A stretch of DNA of 29,570 bases from NCBI GenBank assembly GCA_021785805.1, contig JAJYEJ010000006.1, positions 1-29,570 on the forward strand, given 5' to 3'. Positions 20,616 to 28,782 of this stretch are shown piece by piece (within the stretch, counting starts at the first letter, position 1; every line of letters starts with the position of its first letter). The notes beneath the pieces are model-generated. The model saw only the letters and a program-made list of their open reading frames with translations, was not told the DNA's origin and ran no database searches. The DNA comes from Microcaldota archaeon (GTDB taxonomy: Archaea > Micrarchaeota > Micrarchaeia > Micrarchaeales > Micrarchaeaceae). The position numbers and the translations under genes were made by a program.

Positions 20616-22895
20616 ATGTCCGATATCAAATCTGTAATAAAGAGGAACAAAGAGAGGGTGCCCTTCGATCAGGGCAAAATCGTTTTGGCGGTCTCTAAGG
20701 CTTTCAGCAACGTATATCCGATGAAATCCAAGGAGGAGCTCGAGGGAGAGGCGCGCATCGCCGCCGATGGAGTCATCGAAGAGATAAAGAAAGCAGGCCA
20801 GGATCAGCTTACGGTGGAAGACATACAGAACATAGTGGAGACCACGCTGATGAAGATCAATCCCCCTGTGGCTAAGGCGTACATATTATACAGGGATAAA
20901 AGGGGACAGATAAGGAAGTTCAAGTCTAGCCTGGGCATAGGCGACGACCATCTGAAGATACCGCTCAACTCGCTCATGGTGCTCGCGGCAAGGTACCTGT
21001 TGAAGGACGCGACCGGCAAGATCGTGGAGACTCCGGAGCAGCTCTTCCATAGGGTGGCTAGCGCCATAGCGAAAATGGAGAAGAAGTACGGCAAGAGCGA
21101 CGAGGAGATGGCGAAGACAGAGGCGGAGTTCTACGAAGCGATGACTAGCTTCAAGTTCATGCCGAACTCTCCGACGTTGATGAATGCGGGAACCCCTATG
21201 GGCCAGCTAAGCGCATGCTTCGTGCTCCCGGTCGGCGACTCGATACCCGAGATTTACGATGCTATCAAGTACCAGGCGATGATCCACCAGTCCGGAGGCG
21301 GGACAGGGTTCTCCTTCTCGAGGCTCAGGCCTTCAAACGACATAGTCAAGTCCACAGGAGGCGTGTCTTCAGGACCGATGGCGTTCATGAAGGTGTTTAA
21401 CGCCTCGACCGAACAGATAAAACAGGGAGGAAAGAGGCGAGGGGCCAACATGGGCATACTACGTGTCGACCACCCGGACATACTGGATTTCATAGTCTCA
21501 AAGGAGAGCGAGTCCGAGATGCGCAACTTCAACATCTCCGTTGCGATAACTGACGAATTCATGGCCGCTCTGAAGAACAACACCACTTATAACCTGATAA
21601 ATCCAAGGAGCGGAAAGGTGACAGGAAAGCTCAACGCAAGGGCAGTATGGAACCTTATAGTCACAATGGCTTGGAGGACAGGGGACCCAGGTCTGATATT
21701 CATAGACAAGATGAACTCTAGCTATGCCAACCCGGTGCCTTCCTTGGGGCCGATAGAGGCGACCAACCCGTGCGGGGAGGTTCCCCTGTACCCGTTCGAC
21801 TCGTGCAACCTGGCATCAATAAACCTGGCCTGCATGGTCAAGAGGTCGGACCACCACTATGAGGTGGACTGGGACCTTCTCAAACAAACGACCAGGATGG
21901 GCGTGAGGTTCCTTGACGACGTCGTGGACGCTAACAAGTATCCACTGCAGCAGATAGCCGATGTGGCATACTCGATAAGGAGGATAGGCCTTGGCGTTAT
22001 GGGCTGGGCTGACATGCTGATAAAACTAGGCATAAGGTACGATAGCAACGAAGCGCTCGCCCTGGCTGAGAAGGTCATGTCGTTCATAAGCGAGAACGGA
22101 AGGATGATGAGCGAAGAGCTGGCTGTGGAAAGGGGTCCGTTCCCTGAGTTCAAGAACAGCATATGGGCGCGCCTCGGCAACAAGCCGCTCAGGAACTCAA
22201 CCATAACCACGGTCGCGCCAACAGGCACAATCAGCATAATAAGCGGCGGGGCGTCACAGGGGATAGAGCCGATATTCTCAGTAGTATACTTGAGGAACGT
22301 CCACGAAAGCCTAGGCTATAACCTCGTAGAGGTAAACAACGAGTTCGAGGCATATGCGCTCGAACAGGGCTTCTACTCTGACGAACTGATGCAGAAACTC
22401 GCAGGGCGGCTGTCCATACAGGATGCCGAAGAAGTGCCGGAGCAGATCAGGAAGCTGTTCGTGACCGCTTATGACATAGCTCCAGAATGGCATGTCAAGA
22501 CACAGGCCGCGTTCCAGAAGTACACTGACAACGGGGTGTCAAAGACGGTAAACTTCCCGAACTGGGCTACGCCCCAGGACATCGAGAAGTCATATGCCCT
22601 GGCATATCAGCTGGGCTGCAAGGGAATAACGGTATACAGGGACTCCAGCAAGAGCGTACAAGTGCTGCAGGCGGTGGATACCCACCAGTCAAGGCTCGAA
22701 GATGCGAAGAAGAAACATGAAGAGGGGGCGAAGAAGGCAATGGAGACCATGACCGTAGCTGCCGTGAAGGAGAGCGCGCAGACCTACTCACTTACGGCCG
22801 CATCTGCAGCCCCATGCCCGGAATGCGGTACTGGGATGGTAGCCGCTTCAGGCTGCTATACCTGCCCGAAGTGCGGTTATAGCAAGTGCGCCTGA
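20616..22895 (+). CDS. nrdJ: Class II (adenosylcobalamin-dependent) ribonucleoside-diphosphate reductase
   Basis: A 759-residue single-chain reductase that makes deoxyribonucleotides. An ATP-cone (about 1-95) is followed by the ten-stranded barrel. C201 in SACF and C397 in DSCNLAS are the redox pair, and C386 in NPCGE is the thiyl-radical site; the 11-residue spacing of the last two is that of class II enzymes. PTGTISIISGGASQGIEP is the phosphate-binding loop. The C-terminal tail ends in a cysteine-rich zinc-ribbon-like segment starting C734-x2-C737. No small radical subunit (NrdB) or activase (NrdG) is nearby, as expected for B12 dependence. No intein. The start at 20616 has GGTGTG ahead. 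Confidence 0.95.
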   Translation: MSDIKSVIKRNKERVPFDQGKIVLAVSKAFSNVYPMKSKEELEGEARIAADGVIEEIKKAGQDQLTVEDIQNIVETTLMKINPPVAKAYILYRDKRGQIRKFKSSLGIGDDHLKIPLNSLMVLAARYLLKDATGKIVETPEQLFHRVASAIAKMEKKYGKSDEEMAKTEAEFYEAMTSFKFMPNSPTLMNAGTPMGQLSACFVLPVGDSIPEIYDAIKYQAMIHQSGGGTGFSFSRLRPSNDIVKSTGGVSSGPMAFMKVFNASTEQIKQGGKRRGANMGILRVDHPDILDFIVSKESESEMRNFNISVAITDEFMAALKNNTTYNLINPRSGKVTGKLNARAVWNLIVTMAWRTGDPGLIFIDKMNSSYANPVPSLGPIEATNPCGEVPLYPFDSCNLASINLACMVKRSDHHYEVDWDLLKQTTRMGVRFLDDVVDANKYPLQQIADVAYSIRRIGLGVMGWADMLIKLGIRYDSNEALALAEKVMSFISENGRMMSEELAVERGPFPEFKNSIWARLGNKPLRNSTITTVAPTGTISIISGGASQGIEPIFSVVYLRNVHESLGYNLVEVNNEFEAYALEQGFYSDELMQKLAGRLSIQDAEEVPEQIRKLFVTAYDIAPEWHVKTQAAFQKYTDNGVSKTVNFPNWATPQDIEKSYALAYQLGCKGITVYRDSSKSVQVLQAVDTHQSRLEDAKKKHEEGAKKAMETMTVAAVKESAQTYSLTAASAAPCPECGTGMVAASGCYTCPKCGYSKCA

Positions 22896-22901
22896 CCGCG
22901 C

Positions 22902-23069
22902 CTACTGGCGAAGATGACCCAATAAATCGTACATTACCTGCCTTTGCTCCGGCGTAGTGTTCCGTGACACATACGCGTCATAGTCCTTAGACATCCTTTT
23001 GAGCTCCTGGAGCACATGCATCACTGATTCCCTCATGCTATTCTTAGACCCACGTGAGGCCGTCGTCAT
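22902..23069 (-). CDS. Candidate 55-residue leaderless small protein
   Basis: A frame from ATG (23069) to TAG (22902-22904), in the gap between nrdJ and map. The product is helical and charged (MTTASRGSKNSMRESVMHVL at the start, TPEQRQVMYDLLGHLRQ at the end). A canonical TATA, TATAAATA on minus (23099-23106), is centred about 34 bases before the ATG, leaving at most a very short leader. Codon use looks like the neighbours. No family recognised. Confidence 0.5.
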   Translation of the reverse strand: MTTASRGSKNSMRESVMHVLQELKRMSKDYDAYVSRNTTPEQRQVMYDLLGHLRQ

Positions 23070-23098
23070 TAAATCACACTATGGAAATTCATGACAAG

Positions 23099-23106
23099 TA
23101 TTTATA
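23099..23106 (-). promoter_or_regulatory. TATA box of the 22902-23069 small ORF
   Basis: TATAAATA lies on the minus strand just after the end of map and correctly spaced for a near-leaderless mRNA. Confidence 0.5.
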
Positions 23107-23128
23107 CCATGCACCTCCTAGAAAAAGT

Positions 23129-24046
23129 TCATGATGTAAGTATCCTACATCCATCTTTCTCGACCTGTATCTCCTTCTCCGCTTGCGCTACCACGCCACT
23201 GTCGGTATCGATAAGCGCCGGATACGGGCTCAGCACCCCGGCCCTGGCTAACTCCTTTATGGCGGCGTAGAGCCTGAACCTCTCGTTTATGACCTCAGAA
23301 AGCCATCTTGCGGCGAAGGGTTCGTGTTCGTATGTATTCTCCACCGCCTTGAGGATCGCTCTCGCATCCTGCGAACGAACGGCAGTGCTGCCATTGTATC
23401 CATAGATCTCCCATACGTCGCTCTCCGTCACCGCGCCCCTCTTTCCGGTGGTGGCGAAAGGCTCGATCGCAAAGACCAGCCCCTCCTCGAGCACGGTGTC
23501 ATCGCCATTGTCGAAGTTCGGTATGAAAACGTCCGAATGGAGCTCGTGTTTCGCGACCTGGTGGCCGCCAAGGTTCCTAATCGGGTTGAATCCCCTTGAG
23601 ATTATGGCGTTCTCTATCGCTTTGCCCACCTCCCTTACCTGGACCCCTGCCTTGACTACGCTTATCGCATCCGCAAGCGCAGCCTCTGCGGCATCAACGA
23701 GGGGTCCGAATTTGCCGGATAGGTCGACGGTAACCGCGCAATCACCTAGTATACCTCCCTTCTCTGCGCCGAAATCCACCTTTACGACATCATTCTCGGA
23801 GAAAATCTTGTCGTCTTCGAACGACGGCGCATAGTGCGCAGCGATATCGTTGATGGACAGGTTGAGCGGAAATGCGAGGCCGAATCCCTTCTGCTCCATA
23901 TAATCCTCGGCAGCGTTAGCCACATCGACAAGCTTAGCGCCCGGCTTGACGAGCCGTTTCGCATTCATCAGCGCCTCCCACGACGCTTTTCCGACTTCAG
24001 CGATGAGCTTAAGCGCCTCTTCATTCTCCATCTCTTCGTTTTCCAT
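23129..24046 (-). CDS. map: Methionine aminopeptidase, type II
   Basis: A 305-residue type II enzyme removing the initiator Met. All five metal ligands are visible: D91 and D102 (11 apart), H162 (in GGHQVAKHELH), E195 (AIEPFATTG) and E290 (VAQAEKEIQV). The helical insert of type II enzymes spans about residues 215-275. The N-terminus begins with an imperfect MENEEMENEE duplication, so M6 is an alternative start. It follows polB by six bases with GTGAT as ribosome-binding site. Confidence 0.96.
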   Translation of the reverse strand: MENEEMENEEALKLIAEVGKASWEALMNAKRLVKPGAKLVDVANAAEDYMEQKGFGLAFPLNLSINDIAAHYAPSFEDDKIFSENDVVKVDFGAEKGGILGDCAVTVDLSGKFGPLVDAAEAALADAISVVKAGVQVREVGKAIENAIISRGFNPIRNLGGHQVAKHELHSDVFIPNFDNGDDTVLEEGLVFAIEPFATTGKRGAVTESDVWEIYGYNGSTAVRSQDARAILKAVENTYEHEPFAARWLSEVINERFRLYAAIKELARAGVLSPYPALIDTDSGVVAQAEKEIQVEKDGCRILTS

Positions 24047-24052
24047 GGATAA

Positions 24053-26524
24053 TCACAGCTTCTTTTGCTTGCCCCAGCCTTTTAGCTCTTCCTCGTTGAA
24101 GTCCAGCTCCTTCAGTATTCTCATCGTCGCAGGGAGCACCTGGTGGTCTATGTAGTAGCCAGGGTCGTAATCCGTAGCCATCCCCTCAAGCATAGCCCTA
24201 TCCGATATGGAAGACCCATGTTTCGTTATGATGTAGCCTATTACGCCGTGCTCCACCTCGTCGCGGGTCTTGAAACCATTCTCCACCGCCTTCTTCGCCG
24301 CCAAGAGCTCAGGGGATGTCGCGTCATACGCATCAAGCCCCTTCCTCAACTGGGTGCTTATCACGAGTTCGGAGAGAGGGACATCTCCATCATTGAGACG
24401 TTTCACCACCTCCTTTACGATCTCTGCGGCTTTCTCCTTGCTCCCCTCCTTCAGTATGGTCTCAAGGACCTTGCGTTGCGTCTCCCTGGCAATCCTCGAC
24501 CAATCCCTTCGGACTAACTCGAATCCCCTTATCTTTATCCTTCCGGATTCTGATATGAGGGCGTATTTCTTCTTCGCTCCGCTTTCCGATTTCGCGGTCT
24601 TCTTTCCGACAAAGACACCTCTTGTATAAAAGTCCTCAAGCTCAAGTTCCATCATGCCGGGCAGCTTAGCATTCGTGGCTTTCATGAAGCTGAGAGCATC
24701 ATCCTTGCCCTTGTCACCGAGGATAAGTATAACGCTATCGGTGTCGCCATAGATGACCTTGAATCCCAGTGCCTCGGCGCTTGCCATCGTGTCCTTGATA
24801 TACTGCCTGCCATAAGCGGTCACGGCCGCTGCGCAGTCCCTCGAGTACCATCTTGACCTCGCGTAACCCAAGTAGCCATAGAACGAGTTCGCGACTATCT
24901 TGAGCGCCTGCGACTTGGATCCCAAAGCAAGGTTGTCCGGGTTCTTCTTGAACTGTTTCTTGACCTCTGTCCTCTGCTCTATGAACATCTTCAGGATCAT
25001 CGGGGTAATTCCGGTCCTGCTCTTGTCGAACCTTGTGCCCGACGGGGCTTCGTAATAATCCTTGCAATCCGTACATACGGTAGAAGGGTCGATGTTGTGC
25101 GATATTATTATCGATGGATACAATCCGCGGAAGTCAAATACCGCAAGACGCTCATAGATGCCTGGATCAGGCGTCTTGACGTAAGCTCCCTCTATGGGAT
25201 TTGCGCTTCTAGCCTTCATCTCCCCCTCTTCTGGCCTGTTCGGTATCAGCTCACCGTAATGGTGCGCATATCTCATCAGCACGAACTCGACGAGTTGTCC
25301 AGCGGTCGTTACGGCTACATCGCTAAGCAGGTCTCCGGTTATCTTCGACAGCTCGGTCGCTATCGGAGAGAGAGCGTTGTACACCGTCATCAGCGCATTC
25401 GAGTCGTCAAGGTTATATCTCGCAAGCGTCTCCAGCGTCTCCCTGCCACCGTCCCATAATTCGTATATCTTCGCCTTCTCTACGCTTAATTTCTTCCCCT
25501 TACTTATCGCTTCGTAGACGTTCTTCAGGGTATAATCATTCATTTTCAGTATGTACTCCGACGCACCCACAACAGCAACGAATCTCGTTACCACATACAT
25601 GTCGACATGGACCCTTCCAGCGATCTTTACCCTGTCCACGAGCCCATGCTTCTCAATCTTCGTATCGCCTTCGAATCTGCTGATGTTGAAGTCGATCTTA
25701 AGCCGTTTTGACCGTTCAAGCAGGTACATTATGTCGAAGTTCGCGGAATTATAGCCGGAAACTATATCGATGTCAAGCTCATTCACTATGCTTTGGAAGC
25801 GCCGGATGAGCGCCACTTCGTCATCCACGACCTCAACGAAGGGAAGATCTATCTTCTTGTAGGTGATGACTCCTGTGCCGGTCTTCCCTCCAGAAACGTA
25901 GCTGTAGCTGATCATTATCACCGGATCGATATTGACGCGCGGCCTTGCAAGCGGGTTGTATACCTCTATATCGAAGCACAGCACATTGTAATCGGCATCC
26001 TTGACGTTCGGGATCGCTTCTACCCCTATGAGCCTGTTGATCCCGTCCTCTTTCCGGAATGACACATTGTGGTTTACCAAAGGGGTGATCTGCTTGTCTA
26101 TCACGTAGCGTTTCGCGAAAGGGATGTCATATTCGTAACACCTGCCATACCTTGACATGGCCGAGCTGAGTTTTGGCACCGAAAGCGTATTCTTGACCGA
26201 TATCTTATAAACATCAACCTCTTTTCCGAAGAGCCTCCTTCTCTCCTTCTCTATGCTAGTCGCCTTTGAATTGGAATCCTCTGCTGATATGCCTTTCATG
26301 ACTTCTGTTGGCATGTCAGGGTTGTTAGGGATGAAGTAGAAATACGGCTTGAACGAAGGATCAAAAATCTCGTATGCAATCCCATCACTTCCCTTTACGG
26401 TTAGCCTTATCAACGATTCGTCGCCTTTCATGAGGTAATCCACATCAAGGACGGCTCCGACTAGCGTGGACTGCGGCATAGTTTCATTAAGTCTGTCCTT
26501 ATCGGAGGACTCAGAAGAAGACAT
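24053..26524 (-). CDS. polB: Family B replicative DNA polymerase
   Basis: An 823-residue proofreading polymerase. The exonuclease site has D185/E187 in FDIEVYN, D264 in GYNSANFDI, and Y370-x3-D374. The polymerase site has motif A with D464 in DFRGLYPSII, motif B KSQALKIVANSFYG (537-550) and motif C Y-G-D594-T-D596-S. The thumb has KKKYALI. No intein is inserted in the motifs, where archaeal polB often has one. A TATA-like GTTTTAAGC (minus, 26546-26554) implies a leaderless mRNA. Co-transcribed with map. Confidence 0.97.
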   Translation of the reverse strand: MSSSESSDKDRLNETMPQSTLVGAVLDVDYLMKGDESLIRLTVKGSDGIAYEIFDPSFKPYFYFIPNNPDMPTEVMKGISAEDSNSKATSIEKERRRLFGKEVDVYKISVKNTLSVPKLSSAMSRYGRCYEYDIPFAKRYVIDKQITPLVNHNVSFRKEDGINRLIGVEAIPNVKDADYNVLCFDIEVYNPLARPRVNIDPVIMISYSYVSGGKTGTGVITYKKIDLPFVEVVDDEVALIRRFQSIVNELDIDIVSGYNSANFDIMYLLERSKRLKIDFNISRFEGDTKIEKHGLVDRVKIAGRVHVDMYVVTRFVAVVGASEYILKMNDYTLKNVYEAISKGKKLSVEKAKIYELWDGGRETLETLARYNLDDSNALMTVYNALSPIATELSKITGDLLSDVAVTTAGQLVEFVLMRYAHHYGELIPNRPEEGEMKARSANPIEGAYVKTPDPGIYERLAVFDFRGLYPSIIISHNIDPSTVCTDCKDYYEAPSGTRFDKSRTGITPMILKMFIEQRTEVKKQFKKNPDNLALGSKSQALKIVANSFYGYLGYARSRWYSRDCAAAVTAYGRQYIKDTMASAEALGFKVIYGDTDSVILILGDKGKDDALSFMKATNAKLPGMMELELEDFYTRGVFVGKKTAKSESGAKKKYALISESGRIKIRGFELVRRDWSRIARETQRKVLETILKEGSKEKAAEIVKEVVKRLNDGDVPLSELVISTQLRKGLDAYDATSPELLAAKKAVENGFKTRDEVEHGVIGYIITKHGSSISDRAMLEGMATDYDPGYYIDHQVLPATMRILKELDFNEEELKGWGKQKKL

Positions 26525-26692
26525 ATATGTATCTCAGTAAAACGAGCTTAAAACCCTTTTGATGGCTAACGGTCAGCCTAAGTAGCCGCTTTGGACTGCA
26601 AGAACGCCTATCACATCGATGAGAGCAATCGCAGGGTAACGGCCCAGAACTACAAACTTTATTGAGGATCTGACACTTTTCGATAAGTCTAT
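26525..26692. other. polB promoter region and upstream non-coding stretch
   Basis: Contains the polB promoter (GCTTAAAAC in plus reading, 26546-26554) and no credible ORF. ACTTTATTG near 26656-26664 could be the TATA of the plus-strand ORF starting at 26693. I see no convincing RNA gene. Confidence 0.4.
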
Positions 26693-26863
26693 ATGTCTCA
26701 TAGATTACCTTTGGTCGCAACGGAGGGTCATTCCAGCAAACTATGGCTTGGCCACAGACATGAGCCCTGGAAAGTCACACGCCAATCTACACAGCCCATG
26801 TGGTTCATGAACACGCCGGCCATAAGCTTCTGCGATGACGTAATAGGGTCACGCGAAGGATAA
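26693..26863 (+). CDS. Candidate 56-residue His/Trp-rich small protein
   Basis: An ATG frame convergent with eL24, starting MSHRLPLVATEGHSSKL and ending DDVIGSREG, with three Trp, four His and one Cys. A TATA-like ACTTTATTG about 33 bases ahead allows a short leader. Codon use (ATA, AGA, CGC) is compatible with the genome. No family recognised. A chance frame is possible. Confidence 0.33.
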   Translation: MSHRLPLVATEGHSSKLWLGHRHEPWKVTRQSTQPMWFMNTPAISFCDDVIGSREG

Positions 26864-26876
26864 GCCGTCTAATGCG

Positions 26877-27035
26877 TTACGCTTTACGGGACTCCTTTTT
26901 GTTGAATCTCCTTTTGTGCTTGATGTCGCCTTTGTAGCATCGTCCGGAGCAGAAATAGCGTATATCTCCGGTCCTGTAAACGAACATAGTGCCCTTTCCC
27001 TTGCCTATCTCAACACCGCAGCGTGAGCATTTCAT
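26877..27035 (-). CDS. rpl24e: 50S ribosomal protein eL24 (L24e)
   Basis: A 52-residue zinc-ribbon protein, easy to miss because of its size. Ligands C3-x2-C6 and C29-x3-C33 are in place (MKCSRCG..., RYFCSGRCYKG), followed by the basic KHKRRFNKKESRK end. AAGGTGTGTGG precedes the ATG. It follows eS28 by ten bases, the common archaeal L7Ae-eS28-eL24 order. Confidence 0.95.
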   Translation of the reverse strand: MKCSRCGVEIGKGKGTMFVYRTGDIRYFCSGRCYKGDIKHKRRFNKKESRKA

Positions 27036-27045
27036 CCACACACCT

Positions 27046-27306
27046 TTACTTTACCTTTATCTCACGAGCCTCCCTGCTCGTATCTGGCAGCCGTATCTTA
27101 TCGCCTACCTTTATCGGTCCGAGGAGGTTTCTCCTTATGATTCGTCCCTTGTCCCTTCCCTCCAGGATCCTGCACGACACCTGGTATATCTCGCCATAAA
27201 TGCCTGTCTTCCTCTCCTGGTTGACTTCGACAATCTCCGCTAGGAATCCCTGGAACTGCTTCCCTCCCTGTTCGGGCCTTTCGGGTTTCTGCGGCTCTTC
27301 TGCCAT
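27046..27306 (-). CDS. rps28e: 30S ribosomal protein eS28
   Basis: An 86-residue eS28 with the OB-like core: FLAEIVEVNQERKTGIYGEI (shown in part), VSCRILEGRDKGRIIRRNLLGPI, and the end LPDTSREAREI that matches the family's L-x-E-T-E-R-E-A-R-x-L. The first 17 residues are a Glu/Pro/Gln-rich tail. GTGAT before the ATG. Middle gene of the L7Ae operon. Confidence 0.95.
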   Translation of the reverse strand: MAEEPQKPERPEQGGKQFQGFLAEIVEVNQERKTGIYGEIYQVSCRILEGRDKGRIIRRNLLGPIKVGDKIRLPDTSREAREIKVK

Positions 27307-27323
27307 TCAAATCACGGTACTAA

Positions 27324-27821
27324 TCATTCCTTCTTTTCCGCTGCATCCTGTTCCGGCTTAGGCATATCCTTTGGTTTTTCCTGCTTCTTCTGCGACTGCG
27401 GCTTCGGTTGGGCGTCTTTCTTCTCCTCTCTCTTTTCCTCCTTCCTCTCGCCCTTCTGCGAAACTCCAGTGACCTTGGATATCACATCCTTTATCGCATT
27501 CGTCCCGCTTCCCTGCTTCTCAACGGCAACGGCAGCACAAGGCACTGTCATGCCTATTGCCTTCCCGAGCTCCATCTTGCTTGGCACGTAGGAGAATGCG
27601 ATCTTCTTCTGCTCGCAGAGTTTTGGGATGTGGACTACCACTTCCTCAGGCTCTACGTCCCCGGCAAGGACCACGAATGTGGCTAATCCGCGCTCAACGC
27701 TCTTTGTGACTTCGTTGGCGCCCTTCCTCACTGTGCCTGACTGCTTCACTAACTGTAGTGCTTCGTAGGTCTTGGCTACGACATCGTTGGATACCTCAAA
27801 TTTGACATAAGATTTTGCCAT
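27324..27821 (-). CDS. rpl7ae: Ribosomal protein L7Ae (kink-turn binding protein) with a charged C-terminal tail
   Basis: The first 120 residues are L7Ae: VRKGANEVTKSVERG (RNA-binding loop), VVLAGDVEPEEVVVHIPKLC and the variable GKAIGMTVPCAAVAV. It binds kink-turns in 23S rRNA, box C/D and H/ACA RNAs and RNase P. The last 45 residues are an extra Lys/Glu/Gln/Pro-rich tail (KREEKKDAQPKPQSQKKQEK). GGTG precedes the ATG, and TATA TATTTAAAT lies at 27908-27916, giving a leader of about 65 bases. Confidence 0.95.
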   Translation of the reverse strand: MAKSYVKFEVSNDVVAKTYEALQLVKQSGTVRKGANEVTKSVERGLATFVVLAGDVEPEEVVVHIPKLCEQKKIAFSYVPSKMELGKAIGMTVPCAAVAVEKQGSGTNAIKDVISKVTGVSQKGERKEEKREEKKDAQPKPQSQKKQEKPKDMPKPEQDAAEKKE

Positions 27822-27907
27822 AAAAACACCGTCGGATCTCTCTTCATCCAGTATTTGGCCTCCTGCCTATACAAGAAGAATGACGTGATAGGTATTAGCC
27901 AGGAATC

Positions 27908-27916
27908 TATTTAAAT
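27908..27916 (-). promoter_or_regulatory. TATA box of the L7Ae-eS28-eL24 operon
   Basis: ATTTAAATA on the minus strand with T/C-rich flanks lies about 91 bases before the L7Ae ATG. The leader of about 65 bases is longer than others in the window and could hold a regulatory structure, since archaeal L7Ae can bind its own mRNA. Confidence 0.5.
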
Positions 27917-28226
27917 CTTGTTATGTCGGGGAATAGCGGAACCCAGATATAAAATTTATCGCCAGATTCCAGCGATTCCGGCTGGCGAGGACAAGGTAAG
28001 CGCTGCATGTGCTATCACATCAGTGGTAGTCGCGTTATAAAAACCTACGGCTTTTCCTGTAATGCCATCGGATGCAACTAATTCCCATCAAATAAGATAG
28101 CAGGAGAATCGGTTAGCCGATCTCATCATGATATGCACGATACGATCGCTAACAAAAACCTCATTTAATGGTACGGGATTTACGGCGTAAAAGCGGGATG
28201 TGCGGTGAAGAGAAAGGAAGATGACC
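27917..28226. other. Intergenic stretch without an assigned gene; contains a 7-bp inverted repeat
   Basis: Between the L7Ae promoter and the 28227 gene. It holds several TATA-like runs (ATATAAAATTTA at 27947-27958, TTATAAAAA near 28036) and an inverted repeat TCGCCAG (27959-27965)/CTGGCGA (27982-27988), whose loop contains GATTCC twice. A minus-strand frame between stops (27956-28087) reads like protein but has no usable early start. Nothing firm. Confidence 0.35.
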
Positions 28227-28727
28227 TCATATGCGGAGATAATCTAAGATATCGGAGGGGGCTAATAATCCAGTATTGCAATCCGATACCCATAGCGAGT
28301 CACGTACCAGTTCCTGAAGCTCTTTGTGCCCGGTTATCGCGGCTGATTGGAGCGTTTCACCGCCAAACAAGGATACCTTATGATTTAGCCACCTAGATGC
28401 CTTTATCCGCGTCTCCGTTTCGACAGATCGGTCGGAATACAACAGGAATAACTCCTTAAGTGTTTCGAAGTCGTCTAGCAGGGGTTTCACAGTCTTCCGC
28501 ATGGGCTCGGATTCCAGGAGCTTTAACACCTTTGCCCTCAAGTCAGGATTCGATTCCGGAAGCCTTGGAAAGGTCGGGGTCCCCCTGGCTCGCATGTTTT
28601 TCATATCCTCTATGGATAGTCTCAGTTCCGGCGGTTTCAGCTTAAGTGGCGGATAGGGCGTCCATAATGTACCATCGGAGAGATAGATAGGCTTTTCCCT
28701 TTTTTCTTTCGGTTCTGGCGTTGCCAT
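28227..28727 (-). CDS. Uncharacterised protein
   Basis: 166 residues from the ATG at 28727, not recognised. A proline/lysine-rich, probably disordered first third (MATPEPKEKREKP, PYPPLKLKPPEL) is followed by helices (DLRAKVLKLLESEPMRKTVK, DDFETLKELFLLYSDRS, QSAAITGHKELQELVRDSL). The longer frame to 28889 overlaps the next gene out of frame, so I prefer 28727. It is downstream of the 28783 gene with a 55-base gap, probably one operon. Confidence 0.6.
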   Translation of the reverse strand: MATPEPKEKREKPIYLSDGTLWTPYPPLKLKPPELRLSIEDMKNMRARGTPTFPRLPESNPDLRAKVLKLLESEPMRKTVKPLLDDFETLKELFLLYSDRSVETETRIKASRWLNHKVSLFGGETLQSAAITGHKELQELVRDSLWVSDCNTGLLAPSDILDYLRI

Positions 28728-28782
28728 GTGTCGACCCACTCCCCAAGCTGTAAATTCAGCTCTTTTGCTTGCTGTGGCTGTG

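Noticed and set aside
26600..26675. Possible box C/D RNA (GATGA ... CTGA)
   Set aside because: The C box is poor, no convincing D' and C' boxes lie between, and there is no terminal stem.
26760..26790. GGAAAGTC resembling the RNase P RNA CR-I motif
   Set aside because: No matching CR-V strand or surrounding P4/P2-P3 helices were found.
27956..28087. Stop-to-stop minus-strand frame with protein-like sequence
   Set aside because: Only 44 codons, no ATG and only a late GTG; kept as a remark, not called a gene.
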